This document shows, piece after piece, positions 1 to 5,667 of a DNA stretch of 9,253 nt. The DNA is from CAZVWW01 sp964631265 (GTDB taxonomy: Bacteria > Thermotogota > Thermotogae > MWEM01): contig CAZVWW010000093.1 of NCBI GenBank assembly GCA_964631265.1, forward strand, positions 1 through 9,253. Reading direction: 5' to 3'. The notes under the pieces were generated by a model. It saw only the letters and a program-made list of their open reading frames with translations, was not told the origin of the DNA and ran no database searches. Within the stretch, counting starts at the first letter, position 1. Every line of letters begins with the position of its first letter. The position numbers were made by a program, and so were the translations under genes.

Positions 1-28
1 TTGTAAAACAAAAAAGGGAGGAATACGC

Positions 29-295
29 ATGAACAACACAGGAAATGAACGATTCTGTCAGAGCTGTGGAATGCCTTTGACCGAGGAAAAGCTTTATGGA
101 ACGAACGCGGACGGGACTAAAACGGATGAATTTTGTCTTTACTGTTTCAAAGACGGGGACTATATCGACAAGGATATGACCATGGATCAGATGCTGGATA
201 TCTGTGTTCGGGAGATGAAGAAACAAGGGATGCCCGACAACAAGGCAAGAGGCATGATGGAAGAGGTGCTGCCCAAGCTGAAGAGGTGGCAGTAG
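29..295 (+). CDS. Small zinc-ribbon domain protein
   Basis: This 88-residue protein has two CxxC knuckles (C10/C13 and C36/C39) separated by 22 residues, the arrangement of a treble-clef or zinc-ribbon fold. The sequence around the first knuckle (FCQSCGMPL) and the C-terminal ending LPKLKRWQ match the 'putative zinc ribbon' family of short stand-alone proteins as I remember it (Pfam Zn_ribbon_2). The part after residue 45 is helical and charged, with the pattern MTMDQMLDICVREM. There is no signal peptide or membrane segment, so it should be cytosolic. The family has no established biochemical role; zinc binding is expected from the cysteines, and nucleic-acid or protein binding is only a guess. 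The start is well supported by GGGAGG at 16-21, seven bases before the ATG. Its promoter lies outside the window. It stands alone and converges on the GH130 gene. Confidence 0.9.
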   Translation: MNNTGNERFCQSCGMPLTEEKLYGTNADGTKTDEFCLYCFKDGDYIDKDMTMDQMLDICVREMKKQGMPDNKARGMMEEVLPKLKRWQ

Positions 296-298
296 ATT

Positions 299-319
299 AA
301 GGGGGCTCTTCGCCCCCTT
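299..319. terminator. Bidirectional GC hairpin between convergent genes
   Basis: An 8-bp stem (AAGGGGGC paired with GCCCCCTT) closes a five-base loop. It lies four bases after the zinc-ribbon stop codon and about 20 bases after the GH130 stop on the other strand. On the plus strand the stem is followed by TTAATAAAA, so the T tract is short. On the minus strand it is followed by AATCT. It probably serves both convergent genes. Intrinsic termination is plausible but the weak T runs make its efficiency uncertain. Confidence 0.7.
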
Positions 320-338
320 TAATAAAACCTGTAAACGT

Positions 339-1325
339 TTAAACAGAATGTTTTTTGATAAAGTCAACAAGGATTTCGCCTGTTGTAAACGCCAGACAGG
401 TCACGGTATCAGCCGCTCCATAATAAATGGCGATCCTTCCCGTTTCCGAATCATGTAATGCCGCGCATGGGAAAACAACATTTGGAACATCCCCCACATT
501 TTCATAGTCCATTCTCGGATTCAGGATGTAGGGTCTGGTTCGGTATTTGACTTTCCAGGGCTCGTCGATATCGAGCAAAGCTGCTCCCATGCTGTAGACA
601 AAACCGTTGCAGGAGGTGAGGACCCCGTGATAGATCATCAGCCACCCCTCAGAGGTTTCGATGGGCGTGGGACCGGCACCGATCTTTGTACTTTGCCAGC
701 CATCCGACTTGCTCATCACATGGCGATGTTTGCCCCAGTATGTCATATCCGGGCTTTCGCTGTAGAAAATGTCACCGAATGGTGTATGGCCTGTATCGCT
801 TGGGCGGCTCAGCATGGCATAGTTACCGTTGATCTTTCTGGGAAACAGCACACCGTTTCGGTTATAGGGCAAAAAGGCATTTTCCAACTGATGAAAGGTT
901 TCAAAATCCCCGGTATAGCCCAACCCGATCGTCGGGCCATGATAGCCGTTGCACCAGCTGATGTAATATCGATCCTCTATCTTGACAACCCTGGGATCAT
1001 ACTTGTATTCTGATTTGCCCCTTTCAGGATCGTCGTATTGAAAATCGATGGGCTCGGGTTCTATTTCCCAGTGGATAGCATCTTTGCTTTTTCCCGAATG
1101 AATCTGCATATCACGCGCCGTGTTGTCACAGCGGAAAACACCGGCAAAACCATCCTTAAAAGGGACAACCGCACTGTTGAAAATACTGTTGGAAGTCGGC
1201 AGCAAGTCCCTCGGGATAATGGGGTTTCTCTCCGATCGCCAAACCGGGCCATTTGTGCCCTTTGGTCTGTCCTCCCACGGCATGTTTGACAACGGTTCAC
1301 CATACAATTTTACTTTTCCTGACAT
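339..1325 (-). CDS. GH130-family beta-mannoside phosphorylase
   Basis: This 328-residue protein is a five-bladed beta-propeller enzyme of glycoside hydrolase family 130 (COG2152), at the usual family length. These enzymes break beta-mannosidic bonds with inorganic phosphate and release alpha-mannose 1-phosphate. The segment KYDPRVV places the proposed general acid at D110. The phosphate pocket appears intact: R156 (NRNGVLFPR), R174 (MLSRP, 18 residues later), K214 (TKIGAGP) and H233 (IYHG). Hydrolytic members of the family lose these basic residues, so a phosphorylase is favoured. Substrate choice (mannosyl-glucose, beta-1,4- or beta-1,2-mannooligosaccharide) cannot be read from the sequence. 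There is no signal peptide, so the enzyme is cytosolic. GGGGGGAG ends about six bases before the ATG. A strong promoter lies 38-66 bases upstream. No mannose transporter or epimerase is adjacent within the window. Confidence 0.9.
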   Translation of the reverse strand: MSGKVKLYGEPLSNMPWEDRPKGTNGPVWRSERNPIIPRDLLPTSNSIFNSAVVPFKDGFAGVFRCDNTARDMQIHSGKSKDAIHWEIEPEPIDFQYDDPERGKSEYKYDPRVVKIEDRYYISWCNGYHGPTIGLGYTGDFETFHQLENAFLPYNRNGVLFPRKINGNYAMLSRPSDTGHTPFGDIFYSESPDMTYWGKHRHVMSKSDGWQSTKIGAGPTPIETSEGWLMIYHGVLTSCNGFVYSMGAALLDIDEPWKVKYRTRPYILNPRMDYENVGDVPNVVFPCAALHDSETGRIAIYYGAADTVTCLAFTTGEILVDFIKKHSV

Positions 1326-1362
1326 TCAATCTCCCCCCAATAATTTTTTTACTCTCCATTTC

Positions 1363-1391
1363 ATTATGGCATACCCTGCTTATTAAGTCAA
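1363..1391 (-). promoter_or_regulatory. Sigma70-type promoter for the GH130 gene
   Basis: Read on the minus strand, TTGACT (1391-1386) and CATAAT (1368-1363) are separated by exactly 17 bases. Each hexamer matches the consensus at five of six positions. Transcription would start near 1356 and give a leader of about 30 bases that includes the GGGGGGAG ribosome site. Confidence 0.8.
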
Positions 1392-1467
1392 GCTTACCCC
1401 CGCTTTTTCGATCTGTAACACGTTTCAGAACTGTTTTATGTTCAAACATCATCAATCTTTTGTTGAA

Positions 1468-1496
1468 TTGACTTTGAAAAAGGGCGGTGGTATAAT
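1468..1496 (+). promoter_or_regulatory. Strong sigma70-type promoter for the metalloprotease operon
   Basis: TTGACT (1468-1473), a 17-base spacer and a perfect TATAAT (1491-1496) are preceded by TG at -15/-14 (TGGTATAAT), so the -10 is of the extended type. The predicted start is near 1503, giving a leader of about 84 bases before the ATG at 1587. Its -35 box lies 76 bases from the -35 box of the divergent GH130 promoter. The region between them (1392-1467) is AT-rich, and I see no convincing operator in it. Confidence 0.85.
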
Positions 1497-1554
1497 GGTG
1501 GGTCACTTCTTTATTGTTTGTATAGGGTTATGAAGCACCTCTTATAACTCAAAA

Positions 1555-1590
1555 ATGAACGAAGTCCGTCAAGGAGATGAGCCCCTATGA
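1555..1590 (+). CDS. Possible 11-residue leader peptide overlapping the next start
   Basis: An ATG at 1555 opens a frame encoding MNEVRQGDEPL. Its TGA stop (1588-1590) overlaps the start codon of the large gene as ATGA, the classic geometry of translational re-initiation. The frame contains the AAGGAG site (1571-1576) of the downstream gene. No Shine-Dalgarno site precedes the ATG at 1555, so it may not be translated. It is recorded as a possibility because it lies inside the predicted leader transcript. Confidence 0.2.
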   Translation: MNEVRQGDEPL

Positions 1591-4500
1591 AAAGAATTTT
1601 AATACTATATCTACTGCTTCTGCCCGTTGCTTTTTTCGGTACCCTGCTCTTCGACAATTTCAACATCTATGCGGTGCAAAACTTCCCCCGGACTGAACTG
1701 CGATTCTCTCTAACAGAGAGGACCCGGATCACATCAATCACCACCTATCACTGGAATTACGGCAATGGGGAACAACCCGGAACCTTATCCCTCCGGGATC
1801 AATCGGGCAATCATTTCGGTCCGTGGCAGGCCTATGCCGAAAGCGGACAGGGTGGTGTTCCGAATACCTACTGGATCGTGACTCCTGATATAATCCTGAA
1901 TCCCGGTACTTATACCTTGCAGGATTCAAGCCATATGACCTGGTCCTGGAACGCCTGGACAAACGGTTTGGGTATGGCAAAAATTGAAGGTGAGCCGGTT
2001 AAAGCCGAAACGAAAAAAGGCGCATTCTTTGGTTTTGGGGTCGGCAAAAAGTCTGAAACCAGGCCCGAACAACAACCTTCCTCCAATCAAGAGATGCCTG
2101 AGGGACAGATCGAGCAGACTGTCTATCCTTCTTCCTTTGAGCAAACCATCCCGCTTGAAAACGGCATTTCAGTCAGAATACCGGGAAACACCTTGAAAAA
2201 AGAAACAAAGCTGACCGTTAAAAAACCGGATTACACATCCGATATGCGCGATGATGATTTTGATTTTCTCGAGCTGGCCGGATATGATATCAAACTGGGG
2301 GAGCAAGAAGAATTTCTCAACCCCATTGAGATCGAAGTCCCCTATGACCCCGACAAACTCAACCCCGATTATACCCCCGGACAGCAGATACTGGCCAGAC
2401 GCTGGGATACCAAACGCCAGGAATGGGTTTATCTGCCACGGACAGTTGACGTTGAAAGACAGGTTATCAAGACCAAAACGGATCACTTGAGTTTAATCGG
2501 CTGGATAGCGATAACTGCGATTATAGAAAGGGGTCACGCTGCTTATGAATACGTCTTTCTCGATGAATATATCGATCGGAACTTCATTATTTTGTACAAA
2601 AAAAAGGCCATTAAAAACAACAAAGGGATCAACAATACCGCCTGGCAACAAAAAGGAGGATTTCAAAGAACCATAGACGCCGTGAAGCAAGACGGCCTCT
2701 TCAGTTATCCAACGGGTGTTTCGGGAGAAACCCTGGCGCTTGAGCCACTCCAATCCCAACAACTCTCCGATGTCCCCTATTATATAAGAGATCTGGGTGC
2801 CTTTTTGAATGACGCTTATCAGCAGTACAAAAAACACTTCCAGGAACCTCCCGTGCCAATCATCGTAAAGGTCGACTCCGAATTTATCAAAGCGACCGGG
2901 GCAAGAGGCGCTTATGAAAAGCTGTACAGAAGAATTCACGTCAACACAAAACTGATTCAGAATCCGGATATGCTGAAATTCACCAGTGCCCATGAGCTCT
3001 TCCATGCTTTTCAAAACCACTATTACACAAAAGCTGAAATGAGCAGCGTGACCGGCAAGGCATTCCAGTGGTGGTTGGAAAGCACAGCGGATTGGGCCGC
3101 CTGTAACATTGCCTGGCCTAAGCTCGACATGATGGGAGCCAAAGCGGCCGGTATCAATCTCTTTTTCAAACAACTCGAATACCCCCTGGATTATCTGGGA
3201 TCGCCGGATGGGCTGGCGGAGGATTTGGAATACGACCGGGCCTATCTGATCGATTACTTTGACAGGGAGGGGGCCGATATTGTCAACCTCCTCCAATATG
3301 TAGCCAAACACAAAACGCATGATGAGCCGGTATTCGGTCCATTAAAAGACTATTTCATGTTGCACCAAACCTACAACACCGTCAATTTCAAAGAACTCTT
3401 CAGAGATTATGCGTCCTTCTTCCTGCTCAGTACAGAGAGCCCCTGTGGAAAAAAGGACCCGTATTCAAACTTCACCGCTATCACAGATGTTTATAGTTCC
3501 GGAAAGACAAAAAGTCTGACACGTCAATTTCATCTTGAAAAGGATTTCACTTCAAAACTGTGGGGCATAAAGATAGAGCGTCAAACCCCCGTCAACTTCT
3601 CCCTTCAAAGGATTAATACTACGAATGAAGCCATAACAGCAGATGTCTTCGTTTTACCCGGNNNNNNNNNNNNNNNNNNNNNNNNNNNNNNNNNNNNNNN
3701 NNNNNNNNNNNNNNNNNNNNNNNNNNNNNNNNNNNNNNNNNNNNNNNNNNNNNNNNNNNNNGAAACACCCCCTTCAATCAAACAGATCCGATGTGAATGG
3801 TACACAAGCGAGGATCCGGATACCGTTCAGAAAAAGATGATCAACACCCCCTCAGAAAAAACAACCTTTGAAATCCAACAGAAATTTTCGGTTTTGGGCA
3901 ACCATAAGCTCTATATCAAACTCTACGAAACCACTCAGAACAAGAAGTCGGCTGAAGCGGTTATCGAAGTCGATATAGACAAAATGGGCAGTGGTTTTGA
4001 CTGCGGTGTAGACCTCTCTCAGTATAAAAAGGTTGAAGAAAAACGGGAGATCTATTATGTTGATTCAGCCTGGAATATGCAGGGCCCCTTTATGCGTTAT
4101 TACGATGACGGCCGGCAGCAATTAAAGGCACGGGGATGTTATAAGGATGATTATCCGGTTGGCCATTGGACCGAATGGTACCCCAACGGTAATAAATCTT
4201 ATGACGGCTACTATAATGACAATCACATGCGGGAAAACCATTGGGATTTCTGGTATGAGGACGGCACCCCGCATTCATCCGGTGATTATACAGATGGCAA
4301 ACCAACCGGAAACTGGGTCTGGTATTATGCAAACGGCAAGAAGGAGATGCAGGGAACAATGGACGATGGCCAACGAAACGGCAGCTGGAAAGAGTGGTAT
4401 CAAAACGGCAATCTGAAATTTGAAGGCGCCTTTTCAAACGGAACGTTAAACGGTCCGTTTGAAAGTTATCAAGAAAACGGCACATTGGACCATACCGGCA

Positions 4501-4640
4501 GTTACAACATGGGGGATGAATCCGGTTTTTGGGATTATTATGAAAAAGGGACCCGGTACAAATCTCTCGATTACGACAATACCGTCACCATCTATTACAA
4601 AGACGATGGCCAGGAGGTGGACGATGTACAAAACTGGTAG
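1587..4640 (+). CDS. Secreted gluzincin-like metalloprotease with MORN-variant repeats (assembly gap inside)
   Basis: The frame spans 1017 codons, about 33 of them inside a 100-N gap. A hydrophobic N-terminus (residues 4-22, after MKR) is a signal peptide or anchor without a clear cleavage site. Residues 35-135 look like a beta-sandwich ending in GTYTLQDSSHMTWSWN. Residues 186-306 resemble a ZU5/GAIN-like beta domain. The catalytic core has HELFH at 469-473 and, 25 residues later, E498 and D502 in ESTAD. This HExxH...ExxxD pattern is typical of gluzincin zinc proteases: H469 and H473 bind zinc, E470 is the base and E498 is the third ligand. After the gap come an Ig-like stretch (726-800) and seven MORN-variant repeats (833-998). 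AAGGAG (1571-1576) supports the start. Overlap with the next gene indicates an operon. Protease activity is inferred, its target is unknown, and continuity across the gap is unproven. Confidence 0.75.
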   Translation: MKRILILYLLLLPVAFFGTLLFDNFNIYAVQNFPRTELRFSLTERTRITSITTYHWNYGNGEQPGTLSLRDQSGNHFGPWQAYAESGQGGVPNTYWIVTPDIILNPGTYTLQDSSHMTWSWNAWTNGLGMAKIEGEPVKAETKKGAFFGFGVGKKSETRPEQQPSSNQEMPEGQIEQTVYPSSFEQTIPLENGISVRIPGNTLKKETKLTVKKPDYTSDMRDDDFDFLELAGYDIKLGEQEEFLNPIEIEVPYDPDKLNPDYTPGQQILARRWDTKRQEWVYLPRTVDVERQVIKTKTDHLSLIGWIAITAIIERGHAAYEYVFLDEYIDRNFIILYKKKAIKNNKGINNTAWQQKGGFQRTIDAVKQDGLFSYPTGVSGETLALEPLQSQQLSDVPYYIRDLGAFLNDAYQQYKKHFQEPPVPIIVKVDSEFIKATGARGAYEKLYRRIHVNTKLIQNPDMLKFTSAHELFHAFQNHYYTKAEMSSVTGKAFQWWLESTADWAACNIAWPKLDMMGAKAAGINLFFKQLEYPLDYLGSPDGLAEDLEYDRAYLIDYFDREGADIVNLLQYVAKHKTHDEPVFGPLKDYFMLHQTYNTVNFKELFRDYASFFLLSTESPCGKKDPYSNFTAITDVYSSGKTKSLTRQFHLEKDFTSKLWGIKIERQTPVNFSLQRINTTNEAITADVFVLPXXXXXXXXXXXXXXXXXXXXXXXXXXXXXXXXXXETPPSIKQIRCEWYTSEDPDTVQKKMINTPSEKTTFEIQQKFSVLGNHKLYIKLYETTQNKKSAEAVIEVDIDKMGSGFDCGVDLSQYKKVEEKREIYYVDSAWNMQGPFMRYYDDGRQQLKARGCYKDDYPVGHWTEWYPNGNKSYDGYYNDNHMRENHWDFWYEDGTPHSSGDYTDGKPTGNWVWYYANGKKEMQGTMDDGQRNGSWKEWYQNGNLKFEGAFSNGTLNGPFESYQENGTLDHTGSYNMGDESGFWDYYEKGTRYKSLDYDNTVTIYYKDDGQEVDDVQNW
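3662..3761. other. 100-N scaffold gap of probably unknown length
   Basis: The run is exactly 100 Ns, the conventional placeholder when the true gap size is unknown. It interrupts the metalloprotease gene after codon 692 (GGN, glycine), and sequence resumes in phase at codon 726. Phase agreement across an arbitrary gap happens one time in three by chance, so it is weak support for a single gene. The real missing sequence could be shorter, longer, or contain a stop and a new start. Confidence 0.95.
4083..4580 (+). repeat. Seven tandem MORN-variant (YwqK-type) protein repeats
   Basis: Units begin at residues 833, 859, 884, 908, 932, 956 and 980 of the large protein, so the spacing is 26, 25, 24, 24, 24 and 24 residues. 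The last units are evenly spaced at 72 bases. Each unit follows the pattern G-x-W/F-x-x-[WY]Y-x-x-G, then a polar strand and an acidic or glycine-rich turn. Examples are GHWTEWYPNG, GNWVWYYANG and GSWKEWYQNG. This matches the MORN_2 variant repeat, a beta-hairpin solenoid thought to bind proteins or surfaces. The repeats are diverged at DNA level, so the array is old rather than a recent expansion. Confidence 0.88.
4612..4618 (+). promoter_or_regulatory. Strong internal ribosome binding site that sets the 4624 start
   Basis: AGGAGGT lies inside the end of the preceding coding region, five bases before the ATG at 4624. It fixes the start of the downstream secreted protein and rules out the longer in-frame opening at 4459, which would translate the MORN region in the wrong frame and bury the signal peptide. 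Confidence 0.9.
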
Positions 4641-5511
4641 GAATGCGTATCTTGTCAAAGTTTCGCTGCTGTTGCTGAGTGTGATTTTTTTATTCACCGG
4701 CGTTTTTGCCGCCCCCACAGTCAATCAGTTTTTCACCTGCCGGGATGTAGTGGAAGGTCAACCCATCGGGAAAACCGGGACTTTCAAACCAACAGACGAC
4801 CAGGTTGCCGTTTTTCTGGAACTCAAAGCGTTAGACGAAGAGATGGTTATTCACTGGAAATGGCTGGCCCCGAACGGTACCCTTTATTATAACAGATTTC
4901 AGAGAATACCGTCTCCGGCAGAGAAGGGGTATGATCTTTGGGAAAAGTACATTTGCTGGGGCTTCCTCTACCTTCACGACATCCCCTCCGATCTGAAAGA
5001 CGGCCTTTGGACGGTCCGTGCGGAAACGCAGACCGGGCTGCTCGGCAGTGCCGATTTCTCCTTTCAAGGATCAGAGCCCTCTCAAAGAAACCGGATGCTT
5101 GAAAACCACATTGAAAATGTCTATTTTAACTATCCCCGCAACTGGCACTTTTACGATGATGAAATCGACGAAGGCTTCTGTCAGGCCTATCATATCAGTG
5201 AGACCGGGCATTTCCTGTCATTCTCCGTTTATTTAACAGACACTGATCTCCTGAACAGCCCCCAGCTTCGAGAACAGACGATCAAAAGGGAATACAGTGC
5301 CTTAAAGGGATACAATACCGAATACGCCCTGCTGAAACTCTTCGACGATACCGAGGAGATCTGGTACAGTTCCGAGATTTACCATCTGTCCAATCTGTTG
5401 AGTTCAACGGGAAAAAAGATTTATCTCGTCTCCTATGCGCCATTTGAGATTTACGATCAATACAAAGACGTTTTCACAACTGTTTTTAACAGCATCCGAA
5501 TAGAACCGTAA
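4624..5511 (+). CDS. Secreted two-domain protein of unknown function
   Basis: This 295-residue protein starts at the ATG placed by the AGGAGGT site. It has a clear signal peptide: basic residues (K3, R6, K12), a hydrophobic stretch (13-27, VSLLLLSVIFLFTGV) and a likely cleavage after VFA at position 29. It is probably periplasmic or extracellular. Residues 31-147 look like an Ig-like beta-sandwich, with VIHWKWLAPNG and the closing DGLWTVRAETQTGLLG...FSF seen in many exported proteins. Residues 155-295 (VYFNYPRNWHFYDD near the start) recall the PsbP/DcrB-like fold, which is an inference from the pattern 'yP..W' alone. I recognise no catalytic motif. The only cysteines in the mature chain are C39, C111 and C186. 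It overlaps the metalloprotease gene by 17 bases, so the two are probably co-expressed and may act together in the envelope. Confidence 0.88.
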   Translation: MYKTGRNAYLVKVSLLLLSVIFLFTGVFAAPTVNQFFTCRDVVEGQPIGKTGTFKPTDDQVAVFLELKALDEEMVIHWKWLAPNGTLYYNRFQRIPSPAEKGYDLWEKYICWGFLYLHDIPSDLKDGLWTVRAETQTGLLGSADFSFQGSEPSQRNRMLENHIENVYFNYPRNWHFYDDEIDEGFCQAYHISETGHFLSFSVYLTDTDLLNSPQLREQTIKREYSALKGYNTEYALLKLFDDTEEIWYSSEIYHLSNLLSSTGKKIYLVSYAPFEIYDQYKDVFTTVFNSIRIEP

Positions 5512-5561
5512 CCGCCTAAGCTGGCATCTGTTGCAACAAAGACGACGTTCTTCCTTAAGCC

Positions 5562-5604
5562 GCCCGGTATTTGTGGTATAATTTTTCACAGCTTTAAACC
5601 GGGC
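5562..5604. repeat. Inverted repeat flanking the kinase promoter -10 box
   Basis: GCCCGGT (5562-5568) and ACCGGGC (5598-5604) form perfect 7-bp arms around a 29-base centre that contains TATAAT. A smaller pair, TGTG (5572-5575) and CACA (5587-5590), is nested inside. The arrangement could be an operator, in which a dimeric regulator binds across the promoter, or a weak hairpin after the upstream operon. No T run follows the right arm, so a terminator is less likely. Confidence 0.45.
5574..5582 (+). promoter_or_regulatory. Extended -10 promoter for the histidine kinase
   Basis: TGGTATAAT is a perfect extended -10 element. The expected -35 region holds only poor matches (TTAAGC at 16-base spacing matches three of six positions), as is common for extended -10 promoters. 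The predicted start is near 5589, giving a leader of about 79 bases. The ten bases GTGGTATAAT are identical to those at 1487-1496. Confidence 0.65.
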
Positions 5605-5643
5605 TGCAAATGACAAGTTAAGCAAGCACAAACTCAATGAGAT

Positions 5644-5648
5644 GAGGG
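5644..5648 (+). promoter_or_regulatory. Weak, distant ribosome site of the kinase gene
   Basis: GAGGG is the only purine-rich match upstream of the ATG at 5668 and lies 19 bases away, far beyond the usual 5-10. The in-frame stop TGA at 5638-5640 prevents a longer protein. The only other upstream initiation codon in frame is ATT at 5659, which would sit ten bases from GAGGG. Translation is probably inefficient or starts unconventionally. Confidence 0.35.
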
Positions 5649-5667
5649 ATCAAGACCCATTTCACCT

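Noticed and set aside
330..345. TGTAAACGTTTAAACA resembles a CcpA/LacI-type cre operator.
   Set aside because: It overlaps the stop codon of the GH130 gene and sits between two gene ends with no promoter nearby. AT-rich palindromes of this size arise by chance.
627..1013. A 128-codon plus-strand frame antisense to the GH130 gene.
   Set aside because: The minus-strand enzyme is clear, and this frame has no ribosome site or recognisable domain.
1527..1548. A small hairpin (GTTAT...ATAAC) in the metalloprotease leader, considered as a riboswitch or attenuator.
   Set aside because: The stem is short and bulged, with no T run and no conserved aptamer-like core.
2493..3320. A 275-codon open frame on the minus strand inside the metalloprotease gene.
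   Set aside because: It lies wholly antisense to a region with a convincing zinc-protease motif, shows no domain or ribosome site, and reads like a codon-bias shadow.
4090..4485. A 131-codon minus-strand frame across the MORN repeats.
   Set aside because: Its composition is explained by the repeated sense codons and it has no independent support.
4459..4623. A longer N-terminus for the secreted protein starting at 4459.
   Set aside because: The extra 55 codons overlap the MORN repeats in another frame and would bury the signal peptide; the AGGAGGT site points to 4624.
5572..5590. A CRP-like site, TGTGG...TCACA, near the kinase promoter.
   Set aside because: The half-sites are too far apart for the TGTGA-N6-TCACA consensus and the left half is imperfect.
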